This document shows positions 9,903-18,065 of a stretch of 64,000 nucleotides of DNA, piece after piece (positions within the stretch are counted from its first letter, which is position 1; each line of letters starts with the position of its first letter). The stretch is taken from assembly GCF_011682045.1 (NCBI RefSeq), contig NZ_VVIW01000005.1:248001-312000 (forward strand), given 5' to 3'. Below the pieces are notes generated by a model that did not search any database, had not been told where the DNA came from, and saw nothing but the letters and a program-made list of their open reading frames with translations. Both the position numbers and the translations under genes were made by a program. Source of the DNA: Massilia aquatica. Its GTDB lineage: Bacteria > Pseudomonadota > Gammaproteobacteria > Burkholderiales > Burkholderiaceae_D.

Positions 9903-9947
9903 CTGTGTATATGGACAGACTGTATTTTTGTACAGTATTTCGCGCAA
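9903..9947 (-). promoter_or_regulatory. lexA promoter with two tandem SOS (LexA) boxes
   Basis: Two perfect CTGT-N8-ACAG palindromes lie at 9903-9918 and 9920-9935, separated by one base. A plausible promoter on the minus strand is TTGCGC (9942-9947), a 17-base spacer and TACAGT (9919-9924), so both boxes overlap the -10 and start region. LexA binding would block its own transcription. The boxes match the gammaproteobacterial/betaproteobacterial consensus. The -35/-10 assignment is an inference. Confidence 0.9.
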
Positions 9948-10021
9948 TGCAAGGGATAATTAACAGAACGGGGAATTATTTGCGAGAGGGGTTGTCCAAT
10001 ATGGGGAAGGAGAGGTGCGTC

Positions 10022-10177
10022 ATGGATCAGCTTGAGGTCGCCGGAGTGGATTACCACGATGATGTTGTGCTGTGGCTGAAGCGGCAGGCGGAGTTGCTGT
10101 GCAGCCTTACATACAGCGCCGCGCAGCTGCTCGATCTTGAGTTCGACCCGTCCTATACGGCAGATCACGAGGCGTGA
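10022..10177 (+). pseudogene. DUF29-family N-terminal fragment
   Basis: A 51-codon frame begins at ATG 10022 behind a good Shine-Dalgarno (GGAGAGGTGCGTC). Its first ~30 residues (DYHDDVVLWLKRQAELL) resemble the start of DUF29 proteins, which usually run ~140-160 residues (D-F--W---QA-LLR...). After about residue 36 the sequence diverges and stops, so the conserved helical core and C-terminus are missing. The adjacent gene at 10205 has a near-identical beginning, which points to tandem duplication followed by decay of this copy. It could be a short functional peptide, but truncation is the simpler explanation. The function of DUF29 is unknown. Confidence 0.55.
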
Positions 10178-10204
10178 ACTGAGAAACAGGAGAGGAGGTG
10201 GGCC

Positions 10205-10652
10205 ATGGATCGACCCGAGGTTGCACTGATCGACTATGACGATGATTCTGGTTCGCTGGATCGAGCATCAGGTAAAGCTGCTGCGTGCGAGCAACTACGA
10301 CCAGGTTGATGTTGACCATCTTATAGAGGAGGTGGAGGACATGGTCAGCCGGGAGCAGAAAGAGTTGCGCAGCCGACTGCACCAAGTGATCAAACATCTG
10401 CTCAAGTGCCAGTATCAACCGAAGCGCAAGTCGACAAGCTGGATCGCGACGCTCGACGAGCGGCGCGCCGCCATCGCACGCAAGCTCAAGCGCGTCCCGA
10501 GTTATCGACAGTCGATCGGACCGTTGGCGCGACAAGCGTACCCGCGCGTCATCCGTGCCACAGCCCGCGAAACGCGCCTGCCGCCCGGTACTTTTCCACC
10601 CGAGTTGCCCTACACACCGGAACAACTTCTCGACGAAGGGTTTGTCCCATAA
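10205..10652 (+). pseudogene. DUF29 domain protein, frameshifted near the N-terminus
   Basis: A strong Shine-Dalgarno (AGGAGGTG at 10193-10200) precedes ATG 10205, which encodes MDRPEVALIDYDDD. Reading then leaves the family frame at about 10244-10248. The rest of a normal DUF29 protein (VRWIEHQVKLLRASNYDQVD, then LIEEVEDMVSREQKELRSRL, ending LLDEGFVP) continues in the +1 frame to the stop at 10652. The two parts join if one base is removed or two are added. An internal ATG at 10236 could start the second frame, but it has no ribosome-binding site and would drop the conserved N-terminus. Either the gene is inactivated or the base call is wrong. DUF29 function is unknown. Confidence 0.7.
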
Positions 10653-10676
10653 ATCACGCCCAATCGCACAGCGCCC

Positions 10677-10705
10677 TTGTTTGTTGCCCCATTTCACGCT
10701 ATAAT
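10677..10705 (+). promoter_or_regulatory. Sigma70-type promoter of the rpsF operon
   Basis: TTGTTT (10677-10682), a 17-base spacer and a perfect TATAAT (10700-10705). It lies 75 bases before rpsF, leaving an untranslated leader of roughly 65-70 bases where S6:S18-type autoregulation could act. Assigned by consensus match and position only. Confidence 0.75.
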
Positions 10706-10779
10706 CGCCGGCTTTCCCTTCCCACACTCGTCTTGACGCCGAGGTGGGCATTTGTTTAAACGTCCCTAAGGAGTTATGC

Positions 10780-11184
10780 ATGCGTCATTATGAAATCGTT
10801 TTTATCGTCCACCCGGACCAAAGCGAGCAAGTCCCGGCGATGATCGAACGCTACAAAGCCAGCGTAACCACGCGCGGCGGTTCGGTTCACCGTGTTGAAG
10901 ACTGGGGCCGTCGTCAGATGGCTTACTCGATCCAGAAGCTGCCAAAAGCGCACTACATCTGCCTGAACATCGAATGCGACAACGAGACCCTCGTGGAACT
11001 CGAAACCGCGTTCAAATTCAATGATGCCGTGCTGCGTCACCTCACCGTTAAGATGAAGAAGGCTGAAACCACGCCGTCGCCGATGATGAAATCGGTACAA
11101 CGTGAAGACGCAGCCAAGAGCCACCGCACTGAAGCGCCTGCTCCTGCAGCCGCCCCAGCGCCAGCTCCAGCCGCAGCAGCGTAA
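10780..11184 (+). CDS. rpsF: Small ribosomal subunit protein bS6
   Basis: 134 residues from ATG 10780 ([14 protein letters not shown]), with Shine-Dalgarno AAGGAG upstream; an in-frame ATG 12 codons earlier is not the conventional start. The S6 ferredoxin-like fold motifs are present ([32 protein letters not shown]). The C-terminus is an Ala/Pro-rich tail (residues ~112-134), a common betaproteobacterial extension. S6 binds S18 on the 30S platform. It is the first gene of the rpsF-priB-rpsR-rplI operon and has its own strong promoter. Confidence 0.97.
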   Translation: MRHYEIVFIVHPDQSEQVPAMIERYKASVTTRGGSVHRVEDWGRRQMAYSIQKLPKAHYICLNIECDNETLVELETAFKFNDAVLRHLTVKMKKAETTPSPMMKSVQREDAAKSHRTEAPAPAAAPAPAPAAAA

Positions 11185-11225
11185 TTGTTGATCAAAAACC
11201 CTGAACGCGGCTTGACCTCACCTCG

Positions 11226-11519
11226 GTGAATCAACTCCAGTTCGTAGCCCAGATTTGTGAGCGCGACGTATTGCGCTACACCCCGGCCGGCGTGCCCATC
11301 GTGACCGCCACACTACTGCATAGTTCGCAGCAGATGGAAGCAGGGGTAGCCAGGTTGGTCGAATTCGAAATCACCGCGCTTGCCGCGGGCGAGATTTCGG
11401 GACGATTCAGCCAGGCCGAATTGGGCGCCGTCCATCAGTTCACGGGATTTTTGGCCAAGAAGAACCGCAGCAGCAAAAGCCTGGTGTTTCACATCATTGA
11501 TTTCTGTGCCGCCGCCTGA
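11226..11519 (+). CDS. priB: Primosomal replication protein N (PriB)
   Basis: 97 residues, starting at GTG 11226 (NQLQFVAQICERDVLRYTPAG). It is a single OB-fold, SSB-related protein that stabilises PriA on forked DNA during replication restart. The position between rpsF and rpsR is the conserved location of priB in beta- and gammaproteobacteria and supports the call. The GTG start may lower translation relative to the ribosomal proteins. Motifs such as HSSQQMEAG, ARLVEFEITALA and LVFHIIDF match PriB of the Burkholderiales. Confidence 0.95.
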   Translation: MNQLQFVAQICERDVLRYTPAGVPIVTATLLHSSQQMEAGVARLVEFEITALAAGEISGRFSQAELGAVHQFTGFLAKKNRSSKSLVFHIIDFCAAA

Positions 11520-11553
11520 GGCGTCAGCACATTTTTAGATACAGGAGCCTCAA

Positions 11554-11844
11554 ATGGCATTCGGTAAAAAATTCGACAAGAACAAGCTCAAGCTTAAAGA
11601 AAAGCGCAAACAACAGAACCCACTGTTCAAGCGTAAGAAATTCTGCCGCTTCACCGCAGCAAACGTTGAACAGGTCGACTACAAAGACGTAGACACCCTG
11701 AAAGACTTCGTCCAGGAAAACGGCAAGATCATGCCAGCACGCCTGACCGGTACCAAAGCGCACTATCAGCGCCAGGTTGACACCGCAATCAAGCGCGCCC
11801 GCTACCTCGCGCTGCTGCCATACACCGATCTGCACCACGCTTAA
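11554..11844 (+). CDS. rpsR: Small ribosomal subunit protein bS18
   Basis: 96 residues from ATG 11554. A basic N-terminal extension ([20 protein letters not shown]) precedes the conserved S18 core ([51 protein letters not shown]). S18 pairs with S6 on the 30S platform. Operon position is between priB and rplI with short spacers (34 and 26 bases). Confidence 0.98.
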   Translation: MAFGKKFDKNKLKLKEKRKQQNPLFKRKKFCRFTAANVEQVDYKDVDTLKDFVQENGKIMPARLTGTKAHYQRQVDTAIKRARYLALLPYTDLHHA

Positions 11845-11870
11845 TCGCTGCGGATAAACTGGAGAACTCT

Positions 11871-12323
11871 ATGCAAATCATTCTGTTGGAAAAAGTTGTT
11901 AACGTCGGCAACCTGGGCGATGTTGTTAAAGTCAAAGACGGTTACGCACGTAACTTCCTGATCCCGCAACGCATGGCTCGCCGTGCTACCGCATCGGCTG
12001 TCGCTGAATTCGAAGTCAAGCGCGCCGAACTGGAAAAAGCAGCAGCTGCCAAGCTGGCCGCTTCCCAGGCCCAAGGCGACAAGCTGGGCGGCATGACCAT
12101 CTCGATCGCGCAAAAAGCGGGCGTCGATGGCCGTCTGTTCGGTTCGGTCACCAACTTCGACATCGCTGAAGCGCTGACGAAAGCTGGCTTCGCTGTAGAA
12201 AAATCGCAAGTACGCATGCCTACCGGCCCGCTGAAAACGACCGGCGAACACGCTGTTGCAGTCGCGCTGCACACCGACGTCGTGGTCGAGATCACGATCG
12301 CTGTTGTTGGCGAAGCTGCTTAA
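11871..12323 (+). CDS. rplI: Large ribosomal subunit protein bL9
   Basis: 150 residues from ATG 11871 behind the sequence CTGGAGAACTCT. The canonical N-terminal domain ([35 protein letters not shown]) is followed by the long connecting helix and the C-terminal RNA-binding domain ([13 protein letters not shown]). L9 binds 23S rRNA at the base of the L1 stalk and affects frame maintenance. It is the last gene of the operon, followed by two hairpins and a strong terminator. Confidence 0.98.
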   Translation: MQIILLEKVVNVGNLGDVVKVKDGYARNFLIPQRMARRATASAVAEFEVKRAELEKAAAAKLAASQAQGDKLGGMTISIAQKAGVDGRLFGSVTNFDIAEALTKAGFAVEKSQVRMPTGPLKTTGEHAVAVALHTDVVVEITIAVVGEAA

Positions 12324-12333
12324 GCTACACTCA

Positions 12334-12384
12334 GTGACTTCGTGTCACATAGTTGCATTGCAGGCATGATGCTTGCAATGCAAC
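12334..12384 (+). repeat. Two consecutive hairpins after rplI
   Basis: A small hairpin GTGAC/GTCAC spans 12334-12348. A second, with perfect 10-base arms GTTGCATTGC and GCAATGCAAC, spans 12352-12384. Both lie between the rplI stop and the terminator. Neither has a T-run, so they may protect the 3' end of the message or act as a processing site. Confidence 0.6.
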
Positions 12385-12390
12385 TACTAA

Positions 12391-12417
12391 AAAAGCCGGG
12401 TCTTCCCGGCTTTTTTT
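12391..12417 (+). terminator. Rho-independent terminator of the rpsF-rplI operon
   Basis: GC-rich stem GCCGGG/CCCGGC with a TCTT loop (12395-12410), flanked by four A's upstream and seven T's downstream. A textbook intrinsic terminator between rplI and dnaB. Confidence 0.93.
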
Positions 12418-12476
12418 ACGTCCAAATCTCCCCAATTATGTCAGCCAGTTGACCCGAAGCAGGTATAATTCGCGCC

Positions 12477-13862
12477 ATGAACGCACCATCCGATCCGCAG
12501 CTCGACGCACTCCGCATCCCGCCCCATTCCATCGAAGCAGAACAATCTGTGATCGGTGGTTTGCTGCGCGATAACGCCGCGTTCGACCGCATTGCCGACA
12601 TGATGCATGCCGACGACTTCTACCGCTACGATCACCGCATCATCTTCGAGCAGATCGTCAAACTGATCAACCAGTCGAAACCGGCCGACGTGATCACCGT
12701 GTTCGAGGCGCTCACCAACATCGCCAAGGCAGAAGATGTGGGCGGCCTGCAGTACCTGAACGCGATGGCGCAGAACACGCCGTCGGCGGCCAACATCCGG
12801 CGCTACGCCGAAATCGTGCGCGACCGCGGCGTGCTGCGCAAGCTGATCACCGTGGCCGACGAAATCTCCGGCAACGCGTTCAACCCGCAGGGCAAGGAAG
12901 TCAAGCAGATGCTCGACGAAGCCGAGTCCAAGATCTTCGCCATCGCCGAACAGGGCGCGCGCGGCTCGCAAGGCTGGCTCGCGGTGCAGCCGCTGCTCAC
13001 GCAAGTGGTCGAACGCATCGATGAACTCTACAGCCGCGACAACCAGAGCGAAATCACGGGCGTGCCGACCGGCTTCATCGACCTGGACCGCATGACCTCC
13101 GGCCTGCAGCCGGGCGACCTGGTGATCGTGGCCGGCCGTCCGTCGATGGGCAAGACCGCGTTCTCGGTCAATATCGGCGAAAACGTCGCCATCGAAGCGG
13201 GCCTGCCGGTCGCGATCTTCTCGATGGAGATGGGCGGCACCCAGCTGGCCATGCGTATGCTTGGCTCGGTCGGCCAGCTCGACCAGCACCGCCTGCGCAC
13301 AGGGCGCCTGAACGACGAAGACTGGCCGCGCCTGACGCACGCGATCCAGAAAATGAACGACGCCCAGCTGTACATCGACGAGACTCCGGCATTGAACCCG
13401 ATCGAGCTGCGCGCGCGCTCGCGGCGCCTGTCGCGCCAGTGCGGCAAGCTTGGCCTGATCATCATCGACTACATCCAGCTCATGACAGGCAGCCAGCCGG
13501 GCGACAACCGCGCCTCCGAGATTTCGGAGATTTCGCGAAGCCTGAAGGGCCTGGCGAAAGAGCTGCACTGTCCCGTGATCGCCCTGTCCCAGCTGAACCG
13601 CTCGCTGGAACAACGCCCCAACAAACGCCCCATCATGTCCGACCTGCGCGAATCGGGCGCAATCGAGCAGGATGCCGACGTCATCATCTTCCTGTACCGC
13701 GATGAGGTCTACAACCCGGATTCGCCCGACAAGGGCACCGCGGAGATCATCATCGGCAAGCAGCGTAACGGTCCGATCGGCTCGATACGCCTGACCTGGA
13801 TCGGCCAGTACACCAAGTTCGGTAACTACAGCGGTAACCTGGCGGTCTACCAGGGCGACTAA
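12477..13862 (+). CDS. dnaB: Replicative DNA helicase DnaB
   Basis: 461 residues, the usual DnaB length. The N-terminal domain (residues ~12-115, PHSIEAEQSVIGGLL) mediates hexamer collar formation and primase contact. The C-terminal RecA-like domain has Walker A near residue 220 (GRPSMGKT), the ETPALNPIELRARSRRL segment, Walker B (LGLIIIDYIQLM) and the QRNGPIG motif near the end. DnaB unwinds DNA 5'-3' at the replication fork. A TATAAT sits eight bases before the ATG, but no matching -35 is seen, so the promoter is uncertain. It follows the ribosomal operon after a terminator, the common order in this group. Confidence 0.98.
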   Translation: MNAPSDPQLDALRIPPHSIEAEQSVIGGLLRDNAAFDRIADMMHADDFYRYDHRIIFEQIVKLINQSKPADVITVFEALTNIAKAEDVGGLQYLNAMAQNTPSAANIRRYAEIVRDRGVLRKLITVADEISGNAFNPQGKEVKQMLDEAESKIFAIAEQGARGSQGWLAVQPLLTQVVERIDELYSRDNQSEITGVPTGFIDLDRMTSGLQPGDLVIVAGRPSMGKTAFSVNIGENVAIEAGLPVAIFSMEMGGTQLAMRMLGSVGQLDQHRLRTGRLNDEDWPRLTHAIQKMNDAQLYIDETPALNPIELRARSRRLSRQCGKLGLIIIDYIQLMTGSQPGDNRASEISEISRSLKGLAKELHCPVIALSQLNRSLEQRPNKRPIMSDLRESGAIEQDADVIIFLYRDEVYNPDSPDKGTAEIIIGKQRNGPIGSIRLTWIGQYTKFGNYSGNLAVYQGD

Positions 13863-13946
13863 CCCATCATGGCGCCGCCACGAGCGGCGCCCTCAAGCAG
13901 TATCACGCAGTATCAATCACGCTTTACGCGCTTTAACGGAGAAACC

Positions 13947-14573
13947 ATGTTTGGACGCCTGATGCCCACCGAGGGCAAATTTTTTGAGCTCTTCAACCAG
14001 CACGCTGCACTGTGCGTGAAAGGCGCGCACGAAATGGTCGGCCTGATGACCAACTTCGACGACCTCGAAAACCGCGTCCACGCGATTGAAAGCATCGAAA
14101 AGCAAGCCGACAAGATCACCTACGCCACGGTCGACATGCTGCACAAGACCTTCATCACCCCGATCGACCGCGACGATATCCACAAGCTGATCACGCGCAT
14201 GGACGACATCCTCGACCTGATGGAAGACGCGGCGCAGACGGTCTCGCTGTACGACCTGAAAGCGGTGACCCCGGAAGCGAAGCGCCTGGCCGAACTGTGC
14301 CTGGCCTGCTGCCAGAAAGTCGAGCAAGCCGTGGGCCTCTTGCACAACATGGACAACTCGCAAAAGATCGTCGCCATCTGCGAAGAGATCGACCGCCTCG
14401 AGTCCGACGCCGACCATGTCATGCGCGCCGCCATGTCGAAGCTGTTCCGCGACGAACCGGACGTGCGCAACCTGATCAAGCTCAAGGCCATCTACGAGAT
14501 CCTCGAAACCGTGACCGACCGCTGCGAGGATGTTGCCAACATCATCGAAGGCATCATCGTCGAAAACGCGTAA
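13947..14573 (+). CDS. DUF47 / PhoU-like phosphate transport accessory protein
   Basis: 208 residues starting at ATG 13947 behind ACGGAGAAACC; upstream in-frame ATGs lack a ribosome-binding site. It is an all-helical DUF47 (TIGR00153) protein of the PhoU fold, with acidic metal-binding helices (ENRVHAIESIEKQADK, DRDDIHKLITRMDDILDLMED, EEIDRLESDADHVM). These proteins are nearly always encoded next to Pit-type transporters and are thought to modulate them. Here the pit gene starts 11 bases downstream, so the two are surely co-transcribed. Confidence 0.93.
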   Translation: MFGRLMPTEGKFFELFNQHAALCVKGAHEMVGLMTNFDDLENRVHAIESIEKQADKITYATVDMLHKTFITPIDRDDIHKLITRMDDILDLMEDAAQTVSLYDLKAVTPEAKRLAELCLACCQKVEQAVGLLHNMDNSQKIVAICEEIDRLESDADHVMRAAMSKLFRDEPDVRNLIKLKAIYEILETVTDRCEDVANIIEGIIVENA

Positions 14574-14584
14574 GCGGCAAGAGC

Positions 14585-15595
14585 ATGGAACATATCCAAA
14601 TCAGCATTTACGTGCTCGGCATGTTGATCGCCCTGGCACTGCTGTTCGACTTCATGAACGGCTTCCACGACGCGGCCAACGCGATTGCCACGGTCGTCTC
14701 GACCGGCGTGCTCAAGCCGCAGACCGCAGTGGCCATGGCCGCCGTCTTCAACTTCATCGCCATCGGCGTGGTGGGTGTGCACGTCGCCGCCACCCTGAGC
14801 AAGGGCACCATCGACCCCAAGGTGGTGGACCAGTACATTATCTTCGGGGCCCTGGTCGGGGCCATTATCTGGAACCTGATCACCTGGTACTACGGCATTC
14901 CTTCGTCCTCCTCGCACGCGCTGATCGGCGGCCTGGTAGGCGCGGCGGTGGCCAAGTCCGGCACCGGCGCCCTGATCGGCAGCGGCCTGCTCAAGACCGT
15001 CATCTTCATCGTGGTCGCGCCGCTGCTCGGGTTTGCGCTCGGCTCGATCATCATGCTGATCGTGGCCTGGGTGTTCGTCAAGTCGACGCCGCGCAAGGTC
15101 GATACCTGGTTCCGCCGCGCGCAGCTGTTCTCTGCGGCCGCGTACAGCCTGGGCCACGGCGGCAACGACGCCCAAAAAACCATGGGCATCATCTGGATGC
15201 TGCTCATCGCCAGCGGCTACTCCAACGCCTCCGACACCACCCCGCCAAGCTGGGTGATCATCTCGTGCTACGCGGCGATCAGCTTCGGCACGCTGTTCGG
15301 CGGCTGGCGCATCGTCAAGACCATGGGCCAGAAGATCACCAAGCTCAAACCGGTGGGCGGCTTTTGCGCCGAAACCGGCGGCGCGATCACCTTGATCATG
15401 TCGAGCTTCTTCGGTATTCCGGTATCGACCACGCACACCATCACCGGCGCCATCGTCGGCGTGGGCGCCTCGCAAAAGATGTCGGCGGTGCGCTGGGGCG
15501 TGGCGGGCAATATCGTGTGGGCCTGGATCTTCACGATTCCGGCGTCGGCCTTCATGGCGGCGGTGGCGTGGTGGATCGGTACCCACATCATGTAA
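14585..15595 (+). CDS. pit: Inorganic phosphate transporter, PiT family
   Basis: 336 residues from ATG 14585 (MEHIQISIYVLGML) behind AAGAG. A multispanning inner-membrane protein with both duplicated PiT signatures: FDFMNGFHDAANAIATVVST near the N-terminus and YSLGHGGNDAQKTMGII in the middle, plus GIPSSSSHALIGG and GIPVSTTHTITGA. It imports phosphate (as metal-phosphate) driven by the proton gradient. It forms an operon with the upstream DUF47 gene and ends in a strong terminator. Confidence 0.95.
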   Translation: MEHIQISIYVLGMLIALALLFDFMNGFHDAANAIATVVSTGVLKPQTAVAMAAVFNFIAIGVVGVHVAATLSKGTIDPKVVDQYIIFGALVGAIIWNLITWYYGIPSSSSHALIGGLVGAAVAKSGTGALIGSGLLKTVIFIVVAPLLGFALGSIIMLIVAWVFVKSTPRKVDTWFRRAQLFSAAAYSLGHGGNDAQKTMGIIWMLLIASGYSNASDTTPPSWVIISCYAAISFGTLFGGWRIVKTMGQKITKLKPVGGFCAETGGAITLIMSSFFGIPVSTTHTITGAIVGVGASQKMSAVRWGVAGNIVWAWIFTIPASAFMAAVAWWIGTHIM

Positions 15596-15616
15596 GAAGG
15601 CACGCGCCTGATGGAG

Positions 15617-15648
15617 AAAACCGCCGGCATCGTCCGGCGGTTTTTTTT
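15617..15648 (+). terminator. Rho-independent terminator after pit
   Basis: Perfect 7-bp stem CCGCCGG/CCGGCGG (15621-15640) with a six-base loop, preceded by AAAA and followed by eight T's. It separates pit from the convergent ATPase gene ending at 15667. Confidence 0.93.
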
Positions 15649-15666
15649 CGCCGCACGATGGCCGCG

Positions 15667-17433
15667 CTAGCGCATGCACACCTGGCGCACCGTGCGCAGG
15701 TCGGTCAGGCCCAGCAAGACCTTTTCGATGCCATCCATTTTCAGGGTCAGCATGCCTTCGTCGAGGGCGGCGGCGAGCACCATGGCGACCCGGCTGCGCT
15801 CCTGCAGCAAGCGCTTGATGGCGTCCGACCCGATCATCAGTTCGTGCAGGCCGATGCGGCCCCGGTAGCCGCCGTTGCAGCCGGCGCAGCCGCGCGCGCG
15901 GTACAGGGTGAAGCGGCCATCGGCGCCGGCATGGCGCGCGCGCCAGGCGGCCAGCACCGCCCCGGATGCCGCGCCCGGGTGGGGCAGTTCGGCGCAATAC
16001 TCGGCCAGCAGCTGCGCCATCTCTTCCTCGGCCGGCTGGTAGGCTTCCTTGCAGGCGGCGCACAGGCGCCGCGCCAGGCGCTGCGCCAGCACGCCGAGCA
16101 GCGCGTCGGCGAAGTTGAACGGGTCCATGCCCATGTCGAGCAGGCGCACGATCGACTCCGGCGCGCTGTTGGTGTGCAGCGTGGCCAGCACCAGGTGCCC
16201 GGTCAGCGAGGCTTCGATGCCGATGCCGACGGTTTCGCGGTCGCGCATTTCGCCCACCATGATCACATCCGGGTCGGCCCGCAGGAAGGCCCGCATCACC
16301 GTTGCAAAATCGAGGCCCGCCTTGCGGTTGACCTGCACCTGGCGCAGCCCTTTTTGCGTGATCTCGACCGGGTCTTCGGCGGTCCAGATCTTGGTGTCGG
16401 GCGTGTTCAGGTGCGCCAGCAGGGAGTGCAGGGTGGTGGTCTTGCCCGAGCCGGTCGGCCCGCACACGAAGAACAGCCCATGCGGCTTGCCGATCGCCGC
16501 CAGCAGGCGCGCCAGGTTATGCGGCAGCACGCCGAGCTGGTCGAGCGGCATGGCCTCGCCGGCCGGCAGGATGCGCATGACGATATCTTCCACCCCGCCG
16601 GCCGAGGGAATGGTGGCCACGCGCAGTTCGATGTCGAGCGGGCCGTACTTGCTGAACCTGATCTTGCCGTCCTGCGGCCTGCGCCGCTCGGAGGTGTCGA
16701 GGTCGCACATGATCTTCACGCGGGCGGCCAGGGCGTTGCGGTAGCCGGCCGGGATATCGGTGTAGGGCGAGAGCGCGCCATCCTTGCGAAAGCGGATCGC
16801 GGTGCGCCCGCTGCCGGGCAGCGGCTCGATGTGGATGTCGGACGCGCCCTGGCGCCAGGCATCCATGATCATCTTGTTGACCAGCTTGACCAGTTCATTC
16901 TCGACCGCCTGCGAGACCGGCTGGGCGTCGTCGCCCTCGCTGCCGTCGTGCGTCATGTTGGACAACACCTCGCGCAGCGAGCTGCCGTCGCTGCGCGCGC
17001 TGGTGCCGAAGAACTGGTCGACCGTGCGCCGGAATTCGGCGCGCGTGGTAACGCACCAGGTGAGGCGGGAGCGTGGGAATACCTGGTTGACGATGCGGCT
17101 GGCGCGCACCCGTTCCGGGTCGAGCGCGAGCACCAGCAGGCCGTCCTGGTCTTCGTCGAGCGGCAGCCACTGGTTGTCGTCGACGTATTGGGCCTTGAGG
17201 TTCTTGAGCAGCACCAGCGGCTTGACCCGGCCCGGCCGGAAAGGCGCGTACGGCACCCCGAAGTGACAGGCCAGCGCATTGCCGATGGCCGCCAGCGACA
17301 GATGCAGGTCCTTCACCAGCAGCTCTTCGATGTCGAGCAGCGCCGCATGCGCCGCGTGGTGCGCCTGTGCGAGCGCGGCGGCGGACACCAGTCCGTCCCG
17401 AACCAGCGCGTCGTATTTGGTGGGCGCTTGCAT
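15667..17433 (-). CDS. GspE/PilB-family secretion or pilus assembly ATPase
   Basis: 588 residues from ATG 17433 (MQAPTKYDALV). An N-terminal MshEN/GspE_N-like domain (~20-150) precedes the ATPase domain with the Walker A motif GPTGSGKTT, the Asp box (TAEDPVEI), the Walker B-like ADPDVIMVGEMRD and the His box (LATLHTNSA). A zinc-binding four-Cys element follows (LCAACKEA and GCAGCNGGYRG). Such hexameric ATPases drive type II secretion or type IV pilus extension. No other T2SS or pilus genes are in the window, so the machine it serves is unclear. It is preceded 112 bases upstream by a small unknown gene on the same strand. Confidence 0.9.
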   Translation of the reverse strand: MQAPTKYDALVRDGLVSAAALAQAHHAAHAALLDIEELLVKDLHLSLAAIGNALACHFGVPYAPFRPGRVKPLVLLKNLKAQYVDDNQWLPLDEDQDGLLVLALDPERVRASRIVNQVFPRSRLTWCVTTRAEFRRTVDQFFGTSARSDGSSLREVLSNMTHDGSEGDDAQPVSQAVENELVKLVNKMIMDAWRQGASDIHIEPLPGSGRTAIRFRKDGALSPYTDIPAGYRNALAARVKIMCDLDTSERRRPQDGKIRFSKYGPLDIELRVATIPSAGGVEDIVMRILPAGEAMPLDQLGVLPHNLARLLAAIGKPHGLFFVCGPTGSGKTTTLHSLLAHLNTPDTKIWTAEDPVEITQKGLRQVQVNRKAGLDFATVMRAFLRADPDVIMVGEMRDRETVGIGIEASLTGHLVLATLHTNSAPESIVRLLDMGMDPFNFADALLGVLAQRLARRLCAACKEAYQPAEEEMAQLLAEYCAELPHPGAASGAVLAAWRARHAGADGRFTLYRARGCAGCNGGYRGRIGLHELMIGSDAIKRLLQERSRVAMVLAAALDEGMLTLKMDGIEKVLLGLTDLRTVRQVCMR

Positions 17434-17544
17434 GCGATTGATCCCGTCATGGCGGTGGAGGAAAGTCCCATGATGTGGACATTTGCGCAAGCCGCACTTG
17501 ACCCCGCTCAGGCGTGCGGACGGAACCGGAACCGCTTTGCGCTG

Positions 17545-17952
17545 TCAGCCGGGGCCGAGCAAGTCGTGGGCGTCGAGGATGGCGTAGATGATGTGCGGAT
17601 GGCGCTCGAGCGAGCGCCGGATGGCGGTCGGGACCGCCTGGCGGGTCTTGCGGCACAGGCCCGGCAGCTCGTCCAGCACAATGCTGAGCCCGCGCGCGCT
17701 GCGCACCTCGTTGTTGCTGGGGGTAATGCGCAGGACCACGCCAAGCTGGCTGCGCAGGCGTTCGGTCAGCTTGTTCAGGTCGGCGTAGCTGGCGATGCCG
17801 TCGATGTGCGCGAGCAGTTTCTTTTCTTCTTCGCGGGTCAGGCGCAGGATGCGGGTGTCGCCGGCCGGATCGGCCAGCAACACATCGCGCTGGCACACGC
17901 AGGCGCCAGGGGGACACTCGATGCGGATCGGAATAGGCGCTGCCTGGAGCAT
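17545..17952 (-). CDS. Conserved-looking hypothetical protein upstream of the GspE-like ATPase
   Basis: 135 residues from ATG 17952; a GTG three codons upstream (17961) is an alternative start. There is no signal peptide. It has an N-terminal Cys cluster (CPPGACVCQRD), a charged helical middle (LTREEEKKLLAHIDGI, YADLNKLTERLRSQLG), and a C-terminal half with DELPGLCRKTRQAVPTAIRR and HIIYAILDAHDLLG. I do not recognise the family. The same orientation and proximity to the ATPase gene suggest co-transcription, but a functional link is only inferred. Confidence 0.6.
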   Translation of the reverse strand: MLQAAPIPIRIECPPGACVCQRDVLLADPAGDTRILRLTREEEKKLLAHIDGIASYADLNKLTERLRSQLGVVLRITPSNNEVRSARGLSIVLDELPGLCRKTRQAVPTAIRRSLERHPHIIYAILDAHDLLGPG

Positions 17953-18065
17953 GGTGGTCACATCGCCGCAGTGGATGAACGGGCCGGATCGATAGAGTAG
18001 CGCTGTCGCGGCGCTGGTGTCAAACGCCGTCGGTAGTCGAGGTGATCGTCGATGGTCACGCCAGC

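Noticed and set aside
10236-10256. Programmed ribosomal frameshift in the second DUF29 gene
   Set aside because: No slippery heptamer, stimulatory hairpin or internal Shine-Dalgarno was seen near 10244; a simple indel or sequencing error is more likely.
12441-12476. TATAAT just upstream of dnaB as a strong promoter
   Set aside because: No suitable -35 at 16-18 bases, and TTGACC lies only nine bases away; the box may be fortuitous.
14530-18000. A 1156-codon plus-strand frame across pit and the ATPase gene
   Set aside because: It overlaps pit in another frame and runs antisense to the GspE-like gene; low-complexity Arg/Gln/His content with no recognisable domain.
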